Positions 1 to 7,684 of a stretch of 64,000 nt of DNA are shown piece by piece (position 1 is the first letter of the stretch; each line of letters opens with the position of its first letter). This DNA is from an uncultured Duodenibacillus sp. (GTDB lineage: Bacteria; Pseudomonadota; Gammaproteobacteria; Burkholderiales; Burkholderiaceae_F): the NCBI GenBank assembly GCA_944390715.1, contig CALXQS010000010.1:1-64000 (forward strand). The letters are read 5' to 3'. The position numbers and the translations under genes were made by a program. The notes beneath the pieces were generated by a model, which saw nothing but the letters and a program-made list of their open reading frames with translations, was not told where the DNA came from and ran no database searches.

Positions 1-46
1 GTTTGAGTTGGTCTGGATTGTGTCTGCGGGCATCGGTTGCTTTCAT
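1..46 (-). CDS. N-terminus of a transposase-like gene (cut by window edge)
   Basis: An ATG on the minus strand at 46 opens a frame reading MKATDARRHNPDQLK before the window ends. A TATAAT-like hexamer lies about 6 bases upstream of the ATG. The MK-TDAR-x(4)-Q opening resembles the first residues of IS630-family transposases, which usually begin MKNTDAR. With only 15 codons visible the family is a guess. The AT-rich tract from 47 to about 90 could be the end of such an element. Confidence 0.4.
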   Translation of the reverse strand, partial: MKATDARRHNPDQLK

Positions 47-258
47 GCCCGAATTATAGCAAAAAGTCTACTATTTTGCAACCTGGTTAATAGGATCGGG
101 ATAAGGACTGCACATTGATATGACGCAAAGAGAGATGGAGCTTTAAAGAAAGCATTGTCTCGTGCTTGAAGAAAATCGGCAAATTCTTATAGGCCTATCG
201 TCGCCTGGCCGACAACAATGCTTTGGATTTCGATCTGCGCCTTCTTCAGCAGGCTTGA

Positions 259-1401
259 TTAAGCCTCGGGCTCTGACTCAATGGCATCGATGTTGCTCGG
301 CGTCGCAATGGCGACTGGCGTATCCGGGTATGTGCGTTCGAATGCCCTGATTGACGTCGTTTTTGTTTTAGCGCCCCACTTGCATTCAAACGCTCGGATT
401 TGTCCGTTGAGAACTTCCAGAAAATCGACTTCATGCATTGTGCGAGTTCTCCAGAAATAAATCTCAGCGCCGTCGTTGCGAAACGCATGATGCTTCAAGC
501 GCTCTGTAAAGAATAAATTCTCCCAGAGCGCTCCCACATCGGATCTTGCGGGCAGCGGCGAAAAATCCCGAATGAGCGCATTTCGAATGCCGTTGTCGTA
601 GAAGTAGATTTTCTTGCCGAGCTTGATTTCCGATTGAGGATTGCGCGAAAGCGAAGGGACGACCTTGATGATGAAGCAGGATTCAAGCAGGTCGACGTAA
701 CGCTCAATGGTTTTATTTTGAATGCCGAGCTCGCTTGATAAAGTGCCGTACTTTACTTCCGAACCTACGTTATAGGCCAAATACTTGACAAGCTTCACAA
801 GTTCAGTAGGCTTGCGCATTTCCGCAAGCCTAAACAGATCCTTATAAAGAACGGCGTCGGCAAAATCAATGAGATACTGCTGGGCGTGCTGAGGCTCGTT
901 GATGACGGCCGGAGAGCAGCCATAGATCATGCGGTCATGCATTTGGCGCTTAACTTCGATCCAAGATGTGTGCGCGGCAAGCTCAGCCAAAGAAAAAGGC
1001 CAAAGGTTATAGGAATTGAAACGTCCTGCAGCTGATTCCTTCATGCCGCCGGCCAGCTCCAGCGAACTGGATCCCGTCACAAAAATGCGGTTTTCAGCTT
1101 TGCCCGAATCCACCATGCGCTTGATGACGCGGCCGATTCCCGGCACGAACTGAGCCTCATCAATGATGATGCAGTCAAACTCATCGAGAAGCTTCAGGTA
1201 CGATCTTGGATCGGCAAGCACGGCCAGATCTTCATCATCCTCACCCGTAAGAACCAAATGACGCATACCTTGAACCAAATTGTTGAGAAGCGTCGTTTTT
1301 CCAACCTGTCTGGGACCAAGAATGATTTCCGCCCGACCAGACAACCTTGGCATTGACAACGGTGTTTCCAGTTGTCTCGAAATGTAGGGGAACTTGAGCA
1401 T
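259..1401 (-). CDS. AAA-type ATPase with C-terminal DUF4143 domain
   Basis: A 380-aa protein of the archaeal-ATPase-like family common in gut bacteria. The N-terminal P-loop has Walker A GPRQVGKTT near residues 29-37, Walker B as CIIIDEAQ near 78-85, and a sensor-like VTGSSS near 106-111. The second half carries the DUF4143 region, which contains a winged-helix-like part (ELGIQNKTIERYVDLLE) and a nuclease-like core (HEVDFLEVLNGQIRAFECKW, with a D..E-x-K pattern). Cellular role is unknown for the family; a toxin or defence link has been suggested because of the nuclease fold. The gene is complete. A truncated duplicate of its first third lies just upstream at 1677-1825. Confidence 0.85.
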   Translation of the reverse strand: MLKFPYISRQLETPLSMPRLSGRAEIILGPRQVGKTTLLNNLVQGMRHLVLTGEDDEDLAVLADPRSYLKLLDEFDCIIIDEAQFVPGIGRVIKRMVDSGKAENRIFVTGSSSLELAGGMKESAAGRFNSYNLWPFSLAELAAHTSWIEVKRQMHDRMIYGCSPAVINEPQHAQQYLIDFADAVLYKDLFRLAEMRKPTELVKLVKYLAYNVGSEVKYGTLSSELGIQNKTIERYVDLLESCFIIKVVPSLSRNPQSEIKLGKKIYFYDNGIRNALIRDFSPLPARSDVGALWENLFFTERLKHHAFRNDGAEIYFWRTRTMHEVDFLEVLNGQIRAFECKWGAKTKTTSIRAFERTYPDTPVAIATPSNIDAIESEPEA

Positions 1402-1410
1402 TTTAGAAGC

Positions 1411-1453
1411 GTAATCCCAAATTGTTTAACTTTTTTAGGATTGTAATCCCAAA
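1411..1453. promoter_or_regulatory. Paired direct repeat upstream of the DUF4143 ATPase
   Basis: GTAATCCCAAA occurs at 1411-1421 and 1443-1453, 32 bp apart (about three helical turns) and directly in front of the ATPase start at 1401. The second copy sits inside a small palindrome, GGATTgtAATCC (1438-1449). The layout suggests an operator over the promoter, but no regulator gene is evident nearby. Confidence 0.4.
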
Positions 1454-1552
1454 ATGTTCATTTTTTTGATTGCGTTGTGACGTTGCGAAACTGGTTGCCA
1501 GTTTTTCACTGAATGACTGATTGCGTTGACAGATGCATGAGATCCTAAATTG

Positions 1553-1589
1553 CTAATACACAATTTTTCTTTGTTCTAATACACAATTT
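1553..1589. repeat. Two 14-bp direct repeats with a 23-bp period
   Basis: CTAATACACAATTT is present at 1553-1566 and 1576-1589. The perfect identity and the spacing of about two helical turns suggest protein binding sites. They stand upstream of the truncated ATPase copy and may have been its regulatory region or that of the intact copy. Confidence 0.4.
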
Positions 1590-1616
1590 CTTTAGATGCG
1601 TATGGCTGGAGGCTGT

Positions 1617-1669
1617 CGAGGCCGTCAGAAATTTTGCGTCCAAGGGATAATTAAGCCCCTTATGCCGAG
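1617..1669. repeat. 53-bp dispersed repeat, copy 1
   Basis: This stretch, starting CGAGGCCGTCAGAAATTTTG and ending TTATGCCGAG, matches 13583-13635 at 50 of 53 positions in the same orientation. Here it abuts the broken end of an ATPase gene fragment. The sequence resembles the end of an insertion element: on the minus strand it contains a stop codon followed by GGACACAAAATTTCTGAC. The source element is not in the window. Confidence 0.7.
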
Positions 1670-1676
1670 TTTAGGT

Positions 1677-1825
1677 CGGCAGGCACGGCCAGATCTTCAT
1701 CATCCTCGCCGTAAGAACCAAATGACGCATACCTTGAACCAAATTGCTGAGAAGCGTCGTTTTTCCAACCTGTCTGGGACCAAGAATGATTTCTGCCCGA
1801 CCAGACAGCCTTGGCAATGACGCGA
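1677..1825 (-). pseudogene. Truncated, frameshifted copy of the DUF4143 ATPase N-terminus
   Basis: About 149 bases match 1209-1356 of the intact ATPase gene with few differences. On the minus strand they encode LSGRAEIILGPRQVGKTT and the residues after it, so the whole Walker A part is kept. A base missing near 1708 (CTCGCCG where the intact gene reads CTCACCCG) shifts the frame. The copy then ends against the 53-bp repeat at 1617-1669. No ATP-binding protein can be made; this is a remnant of a duplicated or recombined gene. Confidence 0.8.
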
Positions 1826-1893
1826 TCTTGATGCACGATCTTTCCGGGCAATTCTGATCGGGCATGCGCACATGCAATTCATGCCGCCGAAAC

Positions 1894-2784
1894 TCATGCA
1901 GCAGGAAGCCGTCGCATTGTCGAAAGTGCAAGCGCTGCTCCTGCCAAAGAATCCATTCCCGATGTTTTGCCGTGCCGGCTCAGACGTCTGCAGTTCTCAA
2001 AAAGGCGATTCTCTCTGCCGCTGGCAGCAGCCTGCAGCACGCCGATCAGATGGCTGGAAAACCGTCCGCGGCAGGCAGCGCTAAGGTACGTGCAGCTCGC
2101 GCTCGTCGTGCACTCTTCAAAAATTGGAACAAATGAATTAAGGCACTCAAGCCATGCACGGGAGCGCATCCTTTGAAAATGAGAAACCCCTAAACTTGCT
2201 GCGATCATGGAGTGCACTGCCGCCGCACCGATGAGCATGTCGTCGCCTGCCGGCGTCGAACCCTCGCCGCGCCCGAGAAGTGAGTTCATGAGCTTTTCTT
2301 CGTCCTGCGGACATGCACCGAAAGCGCCCGCCCAGCGCCAGCTCGAAGAAAAGACTTCCTGCCACCCGCCGAGCCCTCCGGCCTGCGCCTCTAAGACCAG
2401 AAAGGCGCGGATTTTTTCGGCTGCCCCTAGAAGCCGACCTAAGCCTTGAAGCTCTCTCTTGACCGCAAGCCGCAAATCAAGATTAAATACACGCCCGCGC
2501 TTAACTGCCGACAAGTCGAGAATGACGGTACTTTGGACCTCAAGCTTAAAGAGGCTCTCGAGTTCCCCTCTCGTTACGACAATCTGCATTGGAAGCAGTC
2601 CTCGCTGAACCGTGCCGACAAAAATAGGCAAAGGGAGGCTCTCAAACCGAATCAGACACCCATGTCGAAAATGCAAAGCGACCTTGGCCTGAGCGCACGA
2701 ATTCGGATTTGCGTCAAGAAGATCCTTTAAAAGATCGGCGTCAACAGCGCTGACTCTCAAGTAGAAAAAGGGCTTTCGGAACAT
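1894..2784 (-). CDS. allH: Oxamate/oxalurate carbamoyltransferase subunit AllH (DUF2877)
   Basis: A DUF2877 protein of 296 aa, the YlbF/AllH family. In E. coli AllF (FdrA), AllG (YlbE) and AllH (YlbF) together act as the oxamate carbamoyltransferase of anaerobic allantoin breakdown. Family signatures are visible: the glycine-rich LLGRGEGSTPAGDDMLIG segment, then TTSASCTYLSAACRGRFS, then GKTSGMDSLAG near the C-terminus. The ATG at 2784 is preferred over an in-frame TTG at 2826. Unlike E. coli, the gene is transcribed away from its partners allF and allG, across a 190-bp divergent region from the first MFS gene. Its 3' end lies beside the decayed ATPase copy. Confidence 0.85.
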   Translation of the reverse strand: MFRKPFFYLRVSAVDADLLKDLLDANPNSCAQAKVALHFRHGCLIRFESLPLPIFVGTVQRGLLPMQIVVTRGELESLFKLEVQSTVILDLSAVKRGRVFNLDLRLAVKRELQGLGRLLGAAEKIRAFLVLEAQAGGLGGWQEVFSSSWRWAGAFGACPQDEEKLMNSLLGRGEGSTPAGDDMLIGAAAVHSMIAASLGVSHFQRMRSRAWLECLNSFVPIFEECTTSASCTYLSAACRGRFSSHLIGVLQAAASGRENRLFENCRRLSRHGKTSGMDSLAGAALALSTMRRLPAA

Positions 2785-2974
2785 GAAAAAACTCGAGTAT
2801 TTTCTGCTTTTCGAGTATATCCGCAAGGCTTTTGACCAAGTAAGTCAATTTTCAAAATTTTTAAGCAAATCAATGCTTTTCTCTGCAAAAAAATCATCCA
2901 TTCCGCAATCGGCGCCTTCATAGAATAAAAACAAGTCTCAAGCCTTCCATTTCCTTACCCATCGGAGGCAAACC
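2785..2974. promoter_or_regulatory. Divergent region between allH and the catabolic operon
   Basis: A 190-bp AT-rich stretch that must carry promoters in both directions. A TAGAAT hexamer at 2921-2926 is a candidate -10 for the rightward operon with no good -35, as is usual for activator-dependent promoters. A strong Shine-Dalgarno, CGGAGG, precedes the ATG at 2975. ATACTCGA occurs twice near 2793-2820 beside the allH start. The LysR-type gene at 10843 is the obvious candidate regulator. Confidence 0.4.
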
Positions 2975-4186
2975 ATGTCTTGTACGACCAGCGCAGGCAA
3001 AAACCAGACCAACTGGAAAATTGCCGTCTTGTTCTTCTTTCTCGGCTGGATCTTCATCTACGCCGACCGCATGATTCTCAACCCGGTGCAGACGCTCATT
3101 CGCAGCGAGTTTCAGCTCACCAATGCCGAGGTAGGCCTCATCAGCAGCATCTTCTTTCTGACCTACACCTTCATGCAGGTTCCCTCGGGAATGCTCGGCG
3201 ACAAGTTCGGAAAGACCAAGGTCATCGCCTTCGGCTTTGCGATTTTCGGCCTTTTTACCGGCATTACCGGCATTGCCGGCTCCTTCGGCGTTCTTCTGGT
3301 CGCCCGCGCCTTGATGGGCATTGGGCAAGGCTTTTACTACGGGCCGCAGTACGGACTTTCCTCCGAACTCATTCCCACCAAGTACCGCACGCTCGGCAGC
3401 GCCATCATCAACAGCGGACAGGCCTTCGGCATTACGCTCGGCCTTGTCGCTTCAAGCTGGATAGCGGTCGATCTCGAAGGCGGCTGGAGAATGCCGTTTT
3501 ACGTCTTTGCCGTTCCGACGCTGCTTGTAGGCCTGGCCATTCTTCTCTTCATCCGCACGCCCAAAACCGAAGAGGCTCCGGCTGCCGCGCAGGACAAGCC
3601 CAAATTCATGGACTTGCTCAAAAACAAGAACCTGGTTCTTACCTATCTGCTCGTTTTCTGCAGTCTGTACGGCTTTTTCGTGATGTGCACGTGGCTGCCG
3701 GTGTACCTTGAAGAAGTACGCCAGATCTCCCGCTCGGATACGGGCTTCGTGTCTTCGCTCGTAGCCTGGACGTCGATTCCGGCCGCCCTGTTGTACGGCT
3801 ACATTTCGGACAAAATCGGCAAGCGCCGTCCGGTCATCTTGTGCCTGCTGCCGCTTGCAGCGTTGAGCATCGTGCTCCTTCTTCTGACCGAAAGCCGCAC
3901 GCTCATGGTCACGGCGCTTGTGTGCTACGGCTTTTTCGGCAAGCTTGCAACCGATCCTCTGGCCATTGCTCTGATTGCCGACAATACGCCCCGCAACCAG
4001 CTTTCGACGGCCTTCGGCATCTTCAACTTCGTCGGCATGAGCTCTGCCATCGTCGCTCCCTACGCCACGGGACTTTTAAGAGACATCACCGGATCGTGGA
4101 ACAGCGGCTTTTACGTGGCAGTCGCGCTGCTGTTGATCGGCGTTGTCGTGGTGCTGTGCATCGACGAGAAAAAGCGCCTGAACTAA
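2975..4186 (+). CDS. MFS transporter, anion:cation symporter type (first of two)
   Basis: A 403-aa twelve-helix major facilitator of the ACS type, the group that includes galactonate, glucarate and tartrate carriers. The usual marks are present: the early ADRMILNPVQ segment after helix 1, and the loop 2-3 motif GMLGDKFGKTKV near residues 71-82. Organic-acid anion uptake with protons is the likely role. The protein resembles the carrier encoded immediately downstream along its whole length, so the pair arose by tandem duplication. As first gene of the operon with FdrA and AllG, it probably imports the carbamoylated or amidated acid used by the pathway. Confidence 0.85.
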   Translation: MSCTTSAGKNQTNWKIAVLFFFLGWIFIYADRMILNPVQTLIRSEFQLTNAEVGLISSIFFLTYTFMQVPSGMLGDKFGKTKVIAFGFAIFGLFTGITGIAGSFGVLLVARALMGIGQGFYYGPQYGLSSELIPTKYRTLGSAIINSGQAFGITLGLVASSWIAVDLEGGWRMPFYVFAVPTLLVGLAILLFIRTPKTEEAPAAAQDKPKFMDLLKNKNLVLTYLLVFCSLYGFFVMCTWLPVYLEEVRQISRSDTGFVSSLVAWTSIPAALLYGYISDKIGKRRPVILCLLPLAALSIVLLLLTESRTLMVTALVCYGFFGKLATDPLAIALIADNTPRNQLSTAFGIFNFVGMSSAIVAPYATGLLRDITGSWNSGFYVAVALLLIGVVVVLCIDEKKRLN

Positions 4187-4259
4187 ACCCGCCGGGCAGC
4201 GCCCCGAAGAAGCCTTGTGCAAGGCGGGCGCTGCCGACTGAACAAAAGAGGGTTTTCTT

Positions 4260-5495
4260 ATGACCAACACAAAGACCAAGCAGACGCCCGCCGAACGGCA
4301 TTGGGTTCTTACGTCGCTGCTTTTTTTCCTCGGCTGGGTCTTCATGTACGCCGACCGCACGATTTTAAGTCCCGTGCAGGGCGTCATCAGAGACGAATTC
4401 ATGCTGACCAACGCCGAAGTCGGCCTCATCAGCAGCGTCTTCTTCATCATCTACACGGCCGTGCAGATCCCTTCTGGCCTGATGGGCGACAAGTGGGGCC
4501 GCACCAAGCTCATCTGCATCGGTTTTCTCATCTTCGGCTGCGCCACTGCGCTCACGGGCTTGGTGACGACGTTTGCGATGCTCCTTGCGGTGCGGCTTCT
4601 GGCGGGCTTCGGCGAAGGCTTTTACTACGGTCCGCAATACGCCGTGTCTTCGGACTCGACGCCCGCGCAATACCGAACGATGAGCTTTGCCATCATCAAC
4701 AGCGGGCAAGCCGCAGGCATTTCGCTCGGCCTGATCGGTTCGAGCTACATCTCCTTCGAGCTAGGTCTCGGCTGGCGCACGACGTTCTGGCTCTATGCGC
4801 TGCCCACGATTCTCATTGGTCTGGCGATCTACTTCTTCATCAAGGAAGGCACGCATGCGCAGCCCTCAGAAAAAGCCCTTCGGGAAGATGCCGGCGCCGG
4901 CGCGAGCGTCAAGGAAATCCTCTCGAACAGGACGCTTGCCACAATCTTTCTGATTTCGTTTTGCAACGTCTACGGCTTTTTCGTGATGGTGACGTGGCTG
5001 CCGATTTATCTTGCAGACGTCAGAAGCATTCCGCTTTCAGAAACAGGCATGTTCGCCTCGCTCGTTGCCTGGACGAGCATTCCAATGGCGCTCATCTTCG
5101 CGCGGATTTCCGACCGCTTCCACGCCAGAAAGCCGCTGCTGGCGGTTCTGATTCCGCTTACGATCGCCTCCATTCTCACGCTCATCAACACGCAGAGCTG
5201 GACGCTCATGATCGCCTCCCTAGTCGCCTACGGCTTCGTTGGAAAACTTGCCTGCGATCCGCTGCTTCTTGCCTTGATTGCCGATCATGCACCGAAAGAC
5301 AAGATGTCGACCGTTTACGGACTCTACAACTGCATTGCCATGGTCGGCGCCATTGCCGCTCCTTACGTCACGGGGTGGCTCAGAGACAGCACCGGAACAT
5401 GGGACAGCGGCTTTTACTTTGCCGTCGGGCTTTTGACGATCGGCTGGACGGCGCTTTGGACGCTCAAGTCGCGCCACGCACAACCTACGAACTAA
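4260..5495 (+). CDS. MFS transporter, anion:cation symporter type (second of two)
   Basis: A 411-aa relative of the upstream carrier, sharing LFFLGWVFMYADRTILSPVQ, GLMGDKWGRTKLI and GFYYGPQYAVSS. Twelve membrane segments are expected. The central cytoplasmic loop (about residues 200-222) is charged and differs from the first carrier. It lies 73 bp after the first carrier and stops just before the next gene, whose Shine-Dalgarno overlaps its stop codon. Two carriers for one pathway suggests different substrates or a substrate/product exchange pair; this is inference. Confidence 0.85.
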   Translation: MTNTKTKQTPAERHWVLTSLLFFLGWVFMYADRTILSPVQGVIRDEFMLTNAEVGLISSVFFIIYTAVQIPSGLMGDKWGRTKLICIGFLIFGCATALTGLVTTFAMLLAVRLLAGFGEGFYYGPQYAVSSDSTPAQYRTMSFAIINSGQAAGISLGLIGSSYISFELGLGWRTTFWLYALPTILIGLAIYFFIKEGTHAQPSEKALREDAGAGASVKEILSNRTLATIFLISFCNVYGFFVMVTWLPIYLADVRSIPLSETGMFASLVAWTSIPMALIFARISDRFHARKPLLAVLIPLTIASILTLINTQSWTLMIASLVAYGFVGKLACDPLLLALIADHAPKDKMSTVYGLYNCIAMVGAIAAPYVTGWLRDSTGTWDSGFYFAVGLLTIGWTALWTLKSRHAQPTN

Positions 5496-5506
5496 AGGAG
5501 CCGGTC

Positions 5507-6304
5507 ATGAAGATTCTTCGATTTGTCCTGCCAGAAGAGAGCACGATCCGCGTCGGTCAGCTCCTTGACGAAACGATTCTGGAATATCCCTTGGGCACCG
5601 ATCTGCTCGACGTGCTGCAAAGCAAAAAAGAGCCTCCCCGCAAGTGCCCTGAGCATCGCTTAAGCGACGTCGGGCTCGTGATGCCCTTTGCGCCCAAAAC
5701 GATCTACGGCATCGGGCTCAACTACCCTTCGCATCCGCTCAAGGAAGCGTTCGGTCAGATTGAAAAGCCGGCCGTGCCGGTGATCTTTCTCAAAGGCGCC
5801 TGCGCGGCGGCCGGCCCCTTTGATGAAATCGCCCGTCCGAGCGTCTCGCAAGCACTGGACTATGAGGGAGAGCTTGCCGTCGTGATCGGCCGCAGCGGAA
5901 AGCCCGCGGGCTACTGCACGGCCGACGATCTCACGCTCAGAGACCTGCAGAAAGCTGAAAAGCAGTGGACCCGAGCCAAAGGCTTTGACGCATCCTGCCC
6001 GTTCGGACCGTGGATTACGTCTGCCGACGAAGTCGAAAACCCCGCAGAGCTTTGTCTTCGCACCTGGGTCAACGGCTGTCTGCGGCAGGAGGCGAACACC
6101 GGAGACATGCTCTTTTCGATTGACGAAGTCATCGAAATCATCTCCCAAACCAACACATTGCAGTGCGGGGATCTGATTCTGACGGGATCCCCGGCAGGCA
6201 CCGGGATTTCTCAAAATCCTGCGGTTTTTCTCAAACCCGGCGACACCGTACGGATTGAAATTTCAAAGCTCGGAAGCATTGAAAACCGCATCGTCGAAAA
6301 GTGA
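5507..6304 (+). CDS. Fumarylacetoacetate hydrolase-family enzyme
   Basis: A 265-aa FAH-fold protein, a family that cleaves C-C bonds or decarboxylates acylpyruvate-type acids using Mg2+. The metal-site pattern is visible in LDYEGELAVVIG and the later D of TLRDLQ; GPWITSADE and the C-terminal LTGSPAGTG are also typical. The start is fixed by AAAGGAG overlapping the previous stop, six bases before the ATG at 5507. About ten residues usually found between VIGK and GYT are absent (here VIGRSGKPAGYC), and the conserved N of the AND motif is D. The fold and metal ligands appear kept, so this may be a divergent subfamily. The substrate is unknown. Confidence 0.75.
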   Translation: MKILRFVLPEESTIRVGQLLDETILEYPLGTDLLDVLQSKKEPPRKCPEHRLSDVGLVMPFAPKTIYGIGLNYPSHPLKEAFGQIEKPAVPVIFLKGACAAAGPFDEIARPSVSQALDYEGELAVVIGRSGKPAGYCTADDLTLRDLQKAEKQWTRAKGFDASCPFGPWITSADEVENPAELCLRTWVNGCLRQEANTGDMLFSIDEVIEIISQTNTLQCGDLILTGSPAGTGISQNPAVFLKPGDTVRIEISKLGSIENRIVEK

Positions 6305-6370
6305 CTCATCCACCAACTTGTTCAAGCAATGAACGCGTCGCTTGCTTTTTCTCTCTAAAGGAGTTTTGCC

Positions 6371-7606
6371 ATGACTCAACAGACTTTTCTGAACCTCCCC
6401 CGTCTGGAAGTTTCACCCGAGCCGCCGTACGATCCGCTGCAGGCCTTCGTACGCGAAAACCACATTGCGCTTGAAGGAAGCGGCTGCGGACCGCTCAGCG
6501 GCCTCAAGTTCGCCATCAAGGACGTCTGGAAGGTGCTCGGCAGCACGTGCGGCAACGGTCATCCGCTGTGGCTTGCCACGCACGGGCCCGACGAATTCAC
6601 CTCGAGCATCGTCACAAAGCTTCTCGAAGCCGGAGCCGATTTGGTCGGCAAAACGGTCTGCGACGAGCTGTGCTTCAGCATCAGCGGCGAGAACTGGAAT
6701 TACGGTTCGCCCATCAACCCGCATGATCCGCGCCGCTTCACCGGCGGCTCCTCGGCCGGGTCGGCGGCCGCTGCCGCGGGCGGTCTGGTTGACTTTTCTC
6801 TGGGCAGCGACTGCCTGGGCAGCGTGCGCGTCCCGGCAAGCTACAACGGACTGCTTGCAATGCGTCCGAGCTTTGCGCGCGTGCCCGGCGACGGCGAAGC
6901 CCCATACTGCGCGAGCATGGACGTCGTGGGCTTCATGAGCGCAAGTCCCGATACGTTTGAGCGCATCTGTCCTGTGATGCTCGGCGAAGATGAAAAGCCT
7001 GCGGCGTTCAAGCGGCTTCTCATTGCTGAGGACTGCTTTAAATCGGTCAATGCCGACGTGGCTCAGGCTCTGGCGCCAGCGGTCGAACACATCGGAAAAT
7101 TCTTTGAAAAGGTCGAACCCGTCACCGTCGCTCCCGACGGACTGGCGCAGTGGGTGGAGGTCTTCAGAACCGTTCAGGGCTATCAGGTCTGGGAAAGCTA
7201 CGGCGGCTGGATCCGCAAGCATCGTCCTCATCTGTCGCGCGGCCCCAAGGAAAGGCTCGAGTGGGCTTCGACCATCACGCTGCAGCAGTTCAATGAGGCC
7301 AGCCGCGTGCGCAAGGAAATCGTCGCGCGCATCAATGCGCTCATCGATGACGAGACCGCGCTCGTGCTGCCTACCGCCGCCTCAGTGGCGCCGCTTCGCA
7401 CGGCCGCTTTGGAAGAAATCAACAGCACGCGCCTGCAGTCGACGAATCTGCTTTGCATCTCTCCTCTGTCGGGAATCCCGCAGCTGCAGCTGCCGCTCGT
7501 GCGCCAGCATGAAGTGCCGCTCGGCATCTCGCTTCTGGCCGCGCGCGGCACCGATCTTGCATTGGGGCGCCTCGGAGCGGAAATCGTGCGCCGCTTTGCC
7601 GACTAA
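6371..7606 (+). CDS. Amidase-signature family amidohydrolase
   Basis: A 411-aa serine amidase with the full Lys-cisSer-Ser triad: K50 in FAIKDV, S127 in GGSSAGS and S151 in GSDCLGSVRVPAS. The 24-residue spacing between the two serines matches the family. The middle of the last motif is unusual, CLGS where most members have TGGS. In this operon it may hydrolyse oxamate (oxalate plus ammonia), oxalurate or a related amide; no specific substrate can be assigned from sequence. Its Shine-Dalgarno AAAGGAG lies 66 bp after the FAH-family gene. Confidence 0.8.
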   Translation: MTQQTFLNLPRLEVSPEPPYDPLQAFVRENHIALEGSGCGPLSGLKFAIKDVWKVLGSTCGNGHPLWLATHGPDEFTSSIVTKLLEAGADLVGKTVCDELCFSISGENWNYGSPINPHDPRRFTGGSSAGSAAAAAGGLVDFSLGSDCLGSVRVPASYNGLLAMRPSFARVPGDGEAPYCASMDVVGFMSASPDTFERICPVMLGEDEKPAAFKRLLIAEDCFKSVNADVAQALAPAVEHIGKFFEKVEPVTVAPDGLAQWVEVFRTVQGYQVWESYGGWIRKHRPHLSRGPKERLEWASTITLQQFNEASRVRKEIVARINALIDDETALVLPTAASVAPLRTAALEEINSTRLQSTNLLCISPLSGIPQLQLPLVRQHEVPLGISLLAARGTDLALGRLGAEIVRRFAD

Positions 7607-7684
7607 GCCGCATTCAAACGCAAATCGATAAACACCGGCAGACGCAGCCGTCAAGGCGCGTCTGCCAAACATGGAGTAGGCCAC

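Noticed and set aside
4217-6304. A continuous 695-codon plus-strand frame that could be read as one long protein.
   Set aside because: Its first 430 codons are an arginine-rich off-frame reading of the second MFS gene. The true FAH-family start at 5507 has a Shine-Dalgarno and normal family length.
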